Source: Burkholderiaceae bacterium (GTDB lineage Bacteria > Pseudomonadota > Gammaproteobacteria > Burkholderiales > Burkholderiaceae_D). From it: DNA of 45,667 nucleotides. Numbering within the stretch: the first letter of the stretch is position 1; each line of letters starts with the position of its first letter. Location: the NCBI GenBank assembly GCA_019751755.1, contig JAIENA010000053.1, positions 1-45,667 on the forward strand, in the 5' to 3' direction. The translations under genes were made by a program, and so were the position numbers. Of the stretch, positions 1 through 7,465 are shown piece by piece. A model generated the notes under the pieces. That model did no database searches and had not been told where the DNA came from. It saw only the letters and a program-made list of their open reading frames with translations.

Positions 1-47
1 TGCCTCCTAAGCGTGGGATACAGGTTCGATTCCTGTCGGGGGGACCA
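1..47 (+). tRNA. tRNA-Arg (anticodon CCT), 3' part only
   Basis: The window opens inside a tRNA. The anticodon loop CTCCTAA (4-10) places CCT at 6-8. Next come the 3' anticodon stem, a 4-nt variable loop, a T-arm with stem ACAGG/CCTGT around TTCGATT (20-36), the 3' acceptor strand CGGGGGG, discriminator A, and an encoded CCA at 45-47. The CTCCTAA loop is the usual one for tRNA-Arg(CCT). The 5' half lies outside the window, so the identity rests on the anticodon and loop. Confidence 0.88.
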
Positions 48-91
48 CAGCACCCCGCCACACACCCCCTTAAAACACCAACAATTCCAAT

Positions 92-117
92 AAAACAGTA
101 AGTTACACTGTTTTTTT
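92..117 (+). terminator. Rho-independent terminator after tRNA-Arg
   Basis: AAAACAGT (92-99) pairs with ACTGTTTT (107-114) around a 7-nt loop and runs into seven T residues (111-117). It lies 45 bases downstream of the tRNA CCA end, on the right strand to end tRNA transcription. Confidence 0.7.
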
Positions 118-167
118 GCGCCTGCCGTCAACCTGCAAAAACACAAAAAAAAGCGCTGTTTCCTGCT

Positions 168-710
168 ATGACCGAGCGAATTTTTACCGCAAAGACAACA
201 CCTTCCGTTGTCACGTCGCCGGCTGCCGAGTACCTGCCAGCCGGATGGCCATCGGCATTCCTTGAACTCCGTATCTGGCGCAGCACAACGACCAACACTA
301 CGTTGGTCTGGGCCATTGTCGTTGATAATTTTGAACTTCGGCTGCGCCGCGTGGTCTGGACGCAAACGAGAAATGAAGCAACGTGCGGATATCAGGACGT
401 CATTGATGCTGCCGACGCACCGATTGCGCGATCGACTTTCCTGGCACTGGTGACAGACTTGGCGGGGATATCGTTCCCAGCATTTGCCACGAAACAAATG
501 GGCCTCGACGGCGAGTCGCGCGGAATTGAACTGCGCGGGCACCTGCAAAACACCACACTCGGGTGGTGGTGTGGCGCTCCCGCGAGCTGGGCCGAAGTGG
601 CGGCATGGCACGCAAAAGCTGAAGACATTTTGGAAGAGCAGTTACCGCCAATACCCGAGCATTTCAACATCGGATATCGTGTTCCGAAACGCCCTAGAGC
701 AGCAGTATGA
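168..710 (+). CDS. Hypothetical protein, 180 aa
   Basis: I do not recognise this protein. It has no signal peptide and no membrane segment. Its composition is that of a soluble globular protein: Trp-rich, with a GWWCGAP stretch near residue 132 and an acidic helix-like stretch (residues about 141-160) before a short basic tail. It is the longest plausible frame between the tRNA terminator and the terminator at 1003-1040. The ATG at 168 has no clear Shine-Dalgarno sequence. The stretch is visibly less GC-rich than most genes here and follows a tRNA, so it may be recently acquired, but no integrase or duplicated tRNA end is present. Confidence 0.55.
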   Translation: MTERIFTAKTTPSVVTSPAAEYLPAGWPSAFLELRIWRSTTTNTTLVWAIVVDNFELRLRRVVWTQTRNEATCGYQDVIDAADAPIARSTFLALVTDLAGISFPAFATKQMGLDGESRGIELRGHLQNTTLGWWCGAPASWAEVAAWHAKAEDILEEQLPPIPEHFNIGYRVPKRPRAAV

Positions 711-1002
711 GTGGCGTCATCGGTTCTTGAAATTGGCCCGAAAATGCCAGCCCCGCAGGGAGCACACGCCACATCACCTGGCGAGGAAGATGGCGCCGCA
801 CGACGACAGACACTGCAGGCGTTGCCCAGGAGGATGACACAGCTCGCCGCCTGACCATCGGACGCAGTATAGCGATATCATAAAGAAAATTCCTCTGCGA
901 TTGCAGAGTAGCAATGTGCTGCACGAAATTTGCTGGCCGACGACGGCGCCTTGCATCAGCCTGGCATGCCAACGGACAAATGCATAATCATTCCAGCACC
1001 AT
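711..1002. other. Gene-free stretch, nothing recognised
   Basis: Together with the terminator that follows, about 350 bases carry no credible gene. Short frames exist on both strands, but none has a ribosome-binding site or recognisable composition. I see no repeat or tRNA-like structure. Confidence 0.5.
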
Positions 1003-1040
1003 AAAAAACCCGCCGTCCCCTCAAGGACGGCGGGTTTTTT
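1003..1040. terminator. Strong bidirectional rho-independent terminator
   Basis: AAAAAACCCGCCGTCC (1003-1018) is a perfect complement of GGACGGCGGGTTTTTT (1025-1040) around the 6-nt loop CCTCAA. The GC-rich 10-bp core is flanked by A and T tracts on both sides. It can therefore end the plus-strand gene at 168-710 and the minus-strand operon ending at 1059. Confidence 0.93.
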
Positions 1041-1058
1041 CATGGAGCCGCCACAGCG

Positions 1059-2366
1059 CTACGGCACGAAAGCAGCCCCCAGGCCGGTTGCCATGCTGGT
1101 GACCGGCAACGGCGCGATATCGAGACGCACATCGCGGATCGAGCAGGCCTGGCTGATGGCCGATGGCCAGGCCGTAGTACCGGCCGTGCGCCGGAAGCGG
1201 AACGCAAAGCCTGACTGGGGCTGCGCCAGGCGCGGGTCGCCGCTGGCGATGCCGATCGCTTCGCGCTGGTTGCCATCGACCAGCTTTTCCATCACATCGA
1301 GCACCGCGTTATTGCCCAGGATATCGTTGCTGTAGACCGGGCCACCGTGCTCGGCCGCCGTTGCCGCAGGCTGCTTGTCGGGGCCGGGCTCGTGGCGGGC
1401 CGTGACCAGGTCATACCGATCGCCCTGGTCCAGGTAGCTCAGCGCAACATCGCTGACACGCAGTGGCTGGCCGGCGGCGCCGGCACGGGCTTGCGACAGG
1501 TCCACCAGCAGCGCACCCTTGTAGCCCAGCACTTCCACCTGGCGCTGCTGGCGCACCACGATCGCGCTGTTTTCATCGATGCCCAGGCCGAGGCGATAAC
1601 CGTGGCTCATCATTGCCGGGATCATGCGCGCAAAACGGCCCCGCACCAGGAAGTGCTGGTCGATGAAGACGTCGTTGCCGATCAAGCCCAAGCCGGGCGC
1701 CAGCGCCTTGCCAGGTTGCAGTCCCTGTTGCAGTACCGCCAGCGTCTCGGGCGGATCGGCAAACATGGTCCGGCTCATCACGGCCGCGCCGGCGCTGGTG
1801 CCGGCCACCACGCCACCACGCTGGAACAGGTCCCACACCGCCTGCAAGACGGCGGTGCGGGTGCCATCGCTGCGCAGCAGCGCCTGCGTAATGCGCTGCT
1901 GGTCGCCACCGACGAAGTAGACACCACCGGCGTCGCGCACCTGCTGCGCGACAGCCGGATCGTCGGCCACTTGCCGGTAGTCGCGGCCCGCCAGGCGCGG
2001 TGCCAGCGGCACCACGAACGGCGCCGCGCCGTAGCGTTGCAACAACGCCGCCGTGGTCTCGCCGGCGCGCGCCGGATTGCCGGCGGCGGCCGGCAGCACG
2101 GCAATGCGCGCGCCCGGACCACCGGCCAGCTCCACCACGCGACGCCACACGTCAGCGGTGTCGGCGCGCAGGGCGCCGCCGATGATCACCAGCGCCCCCG
2201 CCGGCACGGCGCTGGCGGGGATGCTGGTGCTGGCGGTGGCGTCCACCGGCGCCGGACCGGCGACGCCCTGCGCGGCCGGCAACGCGGCCAGCAGCATGCC
2301 GCCGGTCAGCGCCGCCGCGCGCAGCCAGGCTGCGACGGTGGCGCGGCCCTGCTTATTTGAACGCAT
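1059..2366 (-). CDS. Secreted cyanophycinase-like S51 peptidase
   Basis: Cyanophycinase hydrolyses multi-L-arginyl-poly-L-aspartate to beta-Asp-Arg dipeptides. The chosen ATG at 2366 overlaps the receptor stop codon by 14 nt; a TTG at 2381 gives a 440-residue form. With the ATG the protein has 435 residues. It starts with a basic segment and a hydrophobic alanine-rich stretch (about 12-36) that reads as a signal peptide. The S51 core follows from about residue 58 (LVIIGGAL), with VYFVGGDQQ near 150 and the nucleophile motif GTSAGA, catalytic Ser about 191. Intracellular CphB enzymes are near 270 residues; extracellular CphE-type enzymes carry a leader and are longer, as here. It is translationally coupled to the receptor. 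A related secreted S51 protein of another specificity is the alternative. Confidence 0.85.
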   Translation of the reverse strand: MRSNKQGRATVAAWLRAAALTGGMLLAALPAAQGVAGPAPVDATASTSIPASAVPAGALVIIGGALRADTADVWRRVVELAGGPGARIAVLPAAAGNPARAGETTAALLQRYGAAPFVVPLAPRLAGRDYRQVADDPAVAQQVRDAGGVYFVGGDQQRITQALLRSDGTRTAVLQAVWDLFQRGGVVAGTSAGAAVMSRTMFADPPETLAVLQQGLQPGKALAPGLGLIGNDVFIDQHFLVRGRFARMIPAMMSHGYRLGLGIDENSAIVVRQQRQVEVLGYKGALLVDLSQARAGAAGQPLRVSDVALSYLDQGDRYDLVTARHEPGPDKQPAATAAEHGGPVYSNDILGNNAVLDVMEKLVDGNQREAIGIASGDPRLAQPQSGFAFRFRRTAGTTAWPSAISQACSIRDVRLDIAPLPVTSMATGLGAAFVP

Positions 2367-5133
2367 AGCTGACGCTGGCAAAGGCGCTGCGGCCGCGTGG
2401 ATCGGTGTACGTCGGATCGTAGCCAGCCAGGAAGTAGTACGCCTGATTGGAATACGGCGGCGCGGTATTGGCCAGATTGAGCACGCCGGCGCGCAGTTTG
2501 AACTGCTTGCTGATGGTCCAGCTACCGGTCAGGTCCCACAAGGAATACGCTTTGACGCGACGCGCCGGCAACAGCTTGTCCGCCGTCGGATCGTAGGTCG
2601 TGTTCTGGTCGGTGTAACCCGACGAGAACTGGTTCGCCAGCGTCAGGCTGAACGGGCCCTGATCCCAGCCAAAGCTGATGCGGTGGCGCCAGCGCTGGAT
2701 CACCTGGTCGTTGAGGAACAGGCCGAGATTGCTGCGGGTGGCTTCCAGCGGACCGAACTGGCGGTCGTATTTCAGGATCACCGTACCGCTCAGGTTGCTG
2801 CTAAAGCGGCCGTAGTCCGTCGCGCCGCTCTTGTAGTCAAAGCCCAGGTCCAGGCCGGACGTGTTCAATTTGCCTTGGTTTTCCTTGCGCAGCAAAATAT
2901 TGGTGATATAGCCATCCTCGTCACGCTGGATGTATTTGCCGTTGTATTTGGTCGGATTGTCGACAATGATTTGCTCGCCGAGGGTGCTGATCACATCGGA
3001 CTTGCGGATGTTCCAGTAATCGGCCGTCAAGTTCAGTTGCTTGGTGGCTTCCAGCACCACGCCGAACGAGAACTGGCGCGATTTTTCCGGCTTCAAGTCC
3101 GGGTTGGAGCGACGCTCGACCGGCCACTGGTCGGTACAGCCATCGATACTATCGAGGCCACTCTTGACGCATTGCGGATCGGTCAGGAAACTCGCCGCGC
3201 TGCCATAGGTGGTCGGACGCTTCAAGTCCGACAGCGACGGGGCGCGGAAGCCGGTACCGGCCGAGCCGCGCAACACCAGTTGCTGCGTTGGCTGCCAGCG
3301 CACGCCCAGCTTCGGATTGGTGGTGCTGCCCACTTCGCTATAACGGTCGTGGCGCAGCGCCAGTTGCACTTCGAGTGCCTTGCTGAGCGGCGCGTTCAAC
3401 TCGCCATACACCGAGGACACGCGGCGGCTGTCGTCGGTGGCGCGCAAGTCCGTGGTGGAACCTGCGGCCAGGCCCGAATCGCGGTCGCCGGCAATATTAT
3501 TCGACAGCAGCAGGGATGACGGGGTGAACGTCATGTGCTCGCGCCGCAGTTCGGCGCCCAGCGCCACGGCCAGATCGCCGCCGTCGAGCGCCATCAGCGT
3601 GCGCGACATCTTGCCGTCCAGCGCGGTGGACACGCCCTTCGAGCTGCGCGCCGCGTCATTGACCTTGATCGAGTTGATCAGATCGCGTCCGGCCTGGGTC
3701 GAGGCGCCGAACGGATTGACGGTGCCGGCCCGTACCGCCGCATCGAATTTATCAAACAGCACATAGCCGTCCACATACTGGTCGACCGCCTTGTTTTGTG
3801 CGCGCGACAGGCCGACGTCATAATCCCAGCCCGCCACCGCGCCACTGGCGCCCAGCACCAGGCGCTGCGCATCGCTGGTCACTTCATTGGTGCGGTTGCC
3901 CGCCTCCGTCATGCGGTAACGAATGCCGCTGAAGGTTGCTGGCAGGCCGGCCCCCGTCAAGGCGGCGCGGTAGGCCGCTGGCAGCATGCTCACCGGCAGG
4001 TTACGGATGCGCTGCGGATTCGGGCTCAGCACATAGCGGCTCTTGGCTTCGGATTGCACCAGTTCCGCAAACAGCTGGGTATCACTATTGAGCTGGAAGG
4101 TGGCGCGACCGACAAAACCAATCTTGCTCGCTTCAGGGTACAGCTCAGTGTCTTGCATGTAATCGTAGCTGCAACCGGCCTTGCCACCTGGCCCGGTGGG
4201 CGCGTAGACGGTGGCCGCCGGCGTGCAGCCAGGGGCGGTGGGGTTGACGCGGCTGGCGGTCGAGCCGGCCGGCAGCAGGCCGGCTCGGATCAGCGCGGCG
4301 CGCTGCGCCGACGAAATATCGATGTTGGCGGGATAAGTGTTGCTGGACATCAGTGCCGGCAAATTGGCCGCCAGCGGACGTTCCTGAATAAAGTCGCGCT
4401 GGCTGGAACGCAGCGCGTCCAGTTTTTGCACGTCGACCACGCCGAACACATTAAAGCCGTCATTTTGCAGGCTGCCGAAGCCGGCGCTGATGCTGGCGGT
4501 CTTCTTGCCCGCGCCGCCTTCCTGGGTGCCGGCCGCCGAGGCGTTCATGTCAACGCCGGTGTAGTCCTTGCGGGTAATAAAGTTGATGACGCCGCCGATC
4601 GCGTCGGTACCGTAAATCGCCGAGGCGCCGTCTTTCAGCACTTCGACCCGCTGCACCGCGCCGGCCGGGATATTGTTCAAGTCGACGCCGGCGTTGTCAC
4701 CGGGCGAGGCAAAGTTGGCCAGGCGGCGGCCATTGAGCAGCACCAGCGTGGACGACACGCCGATGCCGCGCAGGTTGGCGCCGTTGAAGCCGCGCTGGCC
4801 GGAGGTGCCATCGGTGATGCTGGCGCCATCGGACAACGGCGCGGTATTGGCGCTGATGTTTTTCAACAGTTCGGCCGCGGTGGTGACGCCGGATTTTTCG
4901 ATGTCGTCGCGCTTGATGACCTGCACCGGCAAGGCGGTTTCCGAATCGAGGCGCTTGATCGACGAGCCGGTGATTTCCACCCGCTGGACTTTGGGCTCGG
5001 CTTGCTGCGCCTGGGCCGCGCCCGGCAGGCTGAAGGCGGCGGCCAGTGGCAGCGCACTCAGCGCAGCGCAGATGGACCGGGACAACACATTTTTTTCAGG
5101 CAAAGCTCCGCCCGTCGCGTTATGCAGACTCAT
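2353..5133 (-). CDS. TonB-dependent outer-membrane receptor, 926 aa
   Basis: This is an energy-coupled outer-membrane importer. The N-terminus has a signal peptide ending near AQA-Q (about residue 43), then a TonB-box-like VQRVEITGS. The plug domain (about 55-190) contains NLRGIGVSSTLVLLNGRR and VEVLKDGASAIYGTDAIGGVINFITRK. A long 22-strand-type barrel follows, ending in an aromatic-rich strand with terminal SVSYAFK. The length is normal for the family. A good SD (GAGGGAG, 5 nt from the ATG) fixes the start. It lies between a regulator and a secreted cyanophycinase that overlaps its stop codon, so import of cyanophycin fragments or beta-Asp-Arg is the natural inference. The substrate itself cannot be read from sequence. 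No tonB gene is nearby. Confidence 0.93.
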   Translation of the reverse strand: MSLHNATGGALPEKNVLSRSICAALSALPLAAAFSLPGAAQAQQAEPKVQRVEITGSSIKRLDSETALPVQVIKRDDIEKSGVTTAAELLKNISANTAPLSDGASITDGTSGQRGFNGANLRGIGVSSTLVLLNGRRLANFASPGDNAGVDLNNIPAGAVQRVEVLKDGASAIYGTDAIGGVINFITRKDYTGVDMNASAAGTQEGGAGKKTASISAGFGSLQNDGFNVFGVVDVQKLDALRSSQRDFIQERPLAANLPALMSSNTYPANIDISSAQRAALIRAGLLPAGSTASRVNPTAPGCTPAATVYAPTGPGGKAGCSYDYMQDTELYPEASKIGFVGRATFQLNSDTQLFAELVQSEAKSRYVLSPNPQRIRNLPVSMLPAAYRAALTGAGLPATFSGIRYRMTEAGNRTNEVTSDAQRLVLGASGAVAGWDYDVGLSRAQNKAVDQYVDGYVLFDKFDAAVRAGTVNPFGASTQAGRDLINSIKVNDAARSSKGVSTALDGKMSRTLMALDGGDLAVALGAELRREHMTFTPSSLLLSNNIAGDRDSGLAAGSTTDLRATDDSRRVSSVYGELNAPLSKALEVQLALRHDRYSEVGSTTNPKLGVRWQPTQQLVLRGSAGTGFRAPSLSDLKRPTTYGSAASFLTDPQCVKSGLDSIDGCTDQWPVERRSNPDLKPEKSRQFSFGVVLEATKQLNLTADYWNIRKSDVISTLGEQIIVDNPTKYNGKYIQRDEDGYITNILLRKENQGKLNTSGLDLGFDYKSGATDYGRFSSNLSGTVILKYDRQFGPLEATRSNLGLFLNDQVIQRWRHRISFGWDQGPFSLTLANQFSSGYTDQNTTYDPTADKLLPARRVKAYSLWDLTGSWTISKQFKLRAGVLNLANTAPPYSNQAYYFLAGYDPTYTDPRGRSAFASVSYAFK

Positions 5134-5160
5134 TACAACTCCCTCTCAGTGGTTATAGTC

Positions 5161-5179
5161 GGTATCGCGCAGCGATACC
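5161..5179. promoter_or_regulatory. Perfect 7-bp hairpin/operator between rpiR-type gene and receptor
   Basis: GGTATCG (5161-5167) and CGATACC (5173-5179) are perfect inverted arms around CGCAG. The element sits in the 77-nt gap between the regulator stop and the receptor start, 27 bases upstream of the receptor ATG. No T tract follows it on the minus strand, so it is not a classic terminator. It could be an attenuating RNA hairpin or a protein-binding site. Confidence 0.5.
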
Positions 5180-5210
5180 GTTGATGCGCCTTGCCTTATT
5201 TTCCGGCTGA

Positions 5211-6167
5211 CTACTTTCTGGCGTTCCTGCCTGGCCGGGCGGCGGTTCCCGCCTCCGCGCCATATAAATATGCGGAAATCGCTTCGGTCAGGCGTGCCGC
5301 CTTGTCCACGTTTTCCTTGTTCGATACCATCAATGTGACCGCCAGCGCTTCGATCATGGCCAGCGCCGCCGCCGAACTGCTCGACAGCACAGGGTGCTCG
5401 GCCGGCGCATACAACACATGGTCGGCCAACTCCACCAGCGGCGAGGCCGGCGCGTCGGTCAGCGCCACGATGCAGGCATTGCGGCTGCGCGCGAATCCGG
5501 CCAGGCGCACCACGTCGAGCGCATAGCGCGGGAAAGAAATCACCACCAGCACATCCTTGGCCGTGATGTTGGCCAGATGGCCGGCCGCCACTTCGGTGCC
5601 GCCCTGCCCCGCCACTTCCACCACGTGCGGGCAGAACGGTTGCAAATGCAGCGCCAGCAGGCCCGCCAGATAGGACGACAAGCCGAAGCCCAGCACATAC
5701 ACGGTACTGGCGCGGGTCAACTGGTGCACCACCTTGTCCAGTTCAGCCTTGGACAAGCCGCTGGCGCTGGCGGCGATATTGGCCGCCGCATATTCCAGGC
5801 TTTCCACCGCCGGCACGCCGGCGCCTTCGCGCCGCTCGATCGAACTGCGCAGCTTTTCCACCGGCTGCAACACGCCTTGCAGCACTTCGGCCACGGCGGC
5901 GCGCATGGCGGCAAAGTTGTGAAAGCCGATGTCGCGGGCAAAGCGGCTGATGGTGGCGGTCGACACCTGGCAGCCCTCGGCCAGATCTTCAATGCGCAGC
6001 GCCGCCAGGCGCACATGATTACGCAACAAATATTCGGCGATGGCCTTATTGGAGGTGGACCCCTCCGCCATCACCCGCACCAGTTGCTGGCCCAACTCGG
6101 ACTGGGCGAACGCCACCGCGGGGGATGGCGAGGGGGGAGTGACGCGGCGGGCTTTGCTGGTGCTCAT
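5211..6167 (-). CDS. MurR/RpiR-family transcriptional regulator
   Basis: This is a DNA-binding regulator with a sugar-isomerase (SIS) effector domain. Residues about 20-100 form the RpiR helix-turn-helix domain, including the typical stretch AEGCQVSTATISRFARDIGF. Residues about 125-260 form the SIS domain (VYVLGFGLSSYLAGLL, then VLVVISFPRYALDVVRLAGFAR). I chose the ATG at 6167, preceded by GAAAAG, over a GTG at 6191 that has no SD. The gene is divergent from the deacylase/carrier pair and directly upstream of the receptor and cyanophycinase, so it probably controls both arms. SIS domains usually bind phosphosugars. An amino-acid or dipeptide-related effector would be unusual and is inference only. 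Confidence 0.9.
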   Translation of the reverse strand: MSTSKARRVTPPSPSPAVAFAQSELGQQLVRVMAEGSTSNKAIAEYLLRNHVRLAALRIEDLAEGCQVSTATISRFARDIGFHNFAAMRAAVAEVLQGVLQPVEKLRSSIERREGAGVPAVESLEYAAANIAASASGLSKAELDKVVHQLTRASTVYVLGFGLSSYLAGLLALHLQPFCPHVVEVAGQGGTEVAAGHLANITAKDVLVVISFPRYALDVVRLAGFARSRNACIVALTDAPASPLVELADHVLYAPAEHPVLSSSSAAALAMIEALAVTLMVSNKENVDKAARLTEAISAYLYGAEAGTAARPGRNARK

Positions 6168-6252
6168 CGTAAATTTCTTTTCAGATTCCACTGGGTTGAA
6201 AACTTTTGCTTGTGACCACTGTACCCAGAAACGGCCCGATGTTCAACTACTA

Positions 6253-6272
6253 AATGAAATAAAAGTTTCATT
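6253..6272. promoter_or_regulatory. Candidate RpiR-type operator, 20-bp palindrome
   Basis: AATGAAA (6253-6259) and TTTCATT (6266-6272) are perfect inverted arms around TAAAAG. The AT-rich palindrome lies in the 166-nt divergent region between the regulator and the deacylase. RpiR-family regulators such as HexR bind palindromes of similar build (TGTAAT-type arms around an A/T centre), so this is the best candidate site for the neighbouring regulator. Confidence 0.6.
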
Positions 6273-6295
6273 GATTTACTTTGTGAAAATATAGT
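6267..6295 (+). promoter_or_regulatory. Candidate sigma-70 promoter for deacylase/carrier pair
   Basis: TATAGT (6290-6295) is a fair -10 box. A weak TTCATT at 6267-6272 lies 17 nt upstream as -35 and forms the right arm of the palindrome, which would fit repression by occlusion. The -35 match is poor, so the assignment is tentative. Confidence 0.35.
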
Positions 6296-6333
6296 TACAT
6301 AATCGCCGCACCCCAACTTCCGATGGAATCGTT

Positions 6334-7458
6334 ATGCACACGCAGACCCACCTAATTTCCCCGCCGGCGGCCAGCCATGCACTGACCTTGACCAGCCTGC
6401 ACTTTGGACGTCCCGGCTGCGGCAAGAAAGCCTATATCCAGGCCGCGCTGCATGCGGACGAAGTGCCGGGCATGCTGGTCGCGCAGTTCCTGCGCCAGCA
6501 ACTGCAGGCACTGGAAGCGGCCGGCCAGATCCATGGCGAAGTGATCCTGGTGACCGCCGCCAATCCGATCGGCCTGGCGCAAGCGATCCATGGCCAGCCG
6601 TTCGGCCGTTTCGATCTGGCCAGCGGTGTCAACTTCAACCGCGCATTCCCCCACCTGGCGGACGAACTGTTACCGCTGCTGGCGGACAAACTGGGCACGG
6701 ACCCCGACGCCAACGTGCGCACCATACGCGACATGGCGCTGGCGCTGCTGCGGGCGCGGCAACCGCGCAGCGACGAGGAGGCGCTCAAGCTGGCGTTGCT
6801 GGGGATGGCGATCGATGCCGATATTGTGTTGGACTTACACTGCGACAACGAAGCGTTGCTGCATATATACACCGGCAGCGCGCTGGCCGAAGCGGCCTTG
6901 CCGCTGGCGCAACTGCTGGGTGCGCGCGCGCTGCTGGTGGCGCGCGCCGCCGGCGGCGAACCGTTCGATGAAGCGTGCAGCCGCCTGTGGTGGGATTTGC
7001 AGGAACGCTTGCCCGGCGTGCCATTGCCGCCGGCGTGCTTTGCCGCCACCGTCGAACTGCGCGGCGAATCCGAGGTCAGCTATGCGCTGGCGCGCCAGGA
7101 TGCCGATGCGCTGCTGCAGTTTTTAAGCGCGCAGGGCGTGCTGGGCGCCAGCAGTGCGGCGCCGCCGGTATGGCCGCCGGCCTTGTGCAGCGCCACCCCG
7201 CTGGAGGGTGTCGAGCCGCTGTATGCGCCGCATGCCGGCGTGCTGGTGTACACGCGCGCGCTGGGAGAAACCGTGCAGCCGGGCGACACCGTGGCCGACA
7301 TCATTGATCCCGTCAGCGGCGCCAACACGGCGGTGCGCAGCACGGTGGCCGGTCTGTTCTTTGCGCGCAGCGCGCACCGCCATGTGTTGCGTGGCATGAA
7401 CATCGGCAAGGTGGCGGGCCACAGCGCCTACCGCTCGGGTCAACTGCTGAGCCAGTGA
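6334..7458 (+). CDS. M14-type zinc deacylase (AstE/AspA family), 374 aa
   Basis: This is a cytoplasmic zinc hydrolase of the succinylglutamate desuccinylase/aspartoacylase family. The metal-site pattern is clear: H40-x-x-E43 in ALHADEVPG and H169 in VLDLHCD. NFNR (100-103) is the usual substrate-binding motif, and the glutamate in ATVELRGE (about 247) is the catalytic-base candidate. A C-terminal beta-rich domain (about 285-370) resembles that of the family. No signal peptide is seen. The gene is 7 nt upstream of a YfcC-type carrier and divergent from the RpiR/receptor/cyanophycinase arm. Family members cleave amide bonds next to an aspartate or a dicarboxylate, so beta-Asp-Arg or an N-acyl amino acid is a plausible substrate. 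A beta-Asp-Arg hydrolase named CphZ has been reported from cyanophycin clusters; whether this is its homologue needs an alignment. Confidence 0.87.
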   Translation: MHTQTHLISPPAASHALTLTSLHFGRPGCGKKAYIQAALHADEVPGMLVAQFLRQQLQALEAAGQIHGEVILVTAANPIGLAQAIHGQPFGRFDLASGVNFNRAFPHLADELLPLLADKLGTDPDANVRTIRDMALALLRARQPRSDEEALKLALLGMAIDADIVLDLHCDNEALLHIYTGSALAEAALPLAQLLGARALLVARAAGGEPFDEACSRLWWDLQERLPGVPLPPACFAATVELRGESEVSYALARQDADALLQFLSAQGVLGASSAAPPVWPPALCSATPLEGVEPLYAPHAGVLVYTRALGETVQPGDTVADIIDPVSGANTAVRSTVAGLFFARSAHRHVLRGMNIGKVAGHSAYRSGQLLSQ

Positions 7459-7465
7459 GGACACC

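Noticed and set aside
3535..5184. A 549-codon plus-strand open frame
   Set aside because: Antisense shadow of the TonB-dependent receptor; composition is arginine/glutamine/alanine-rich without domains.
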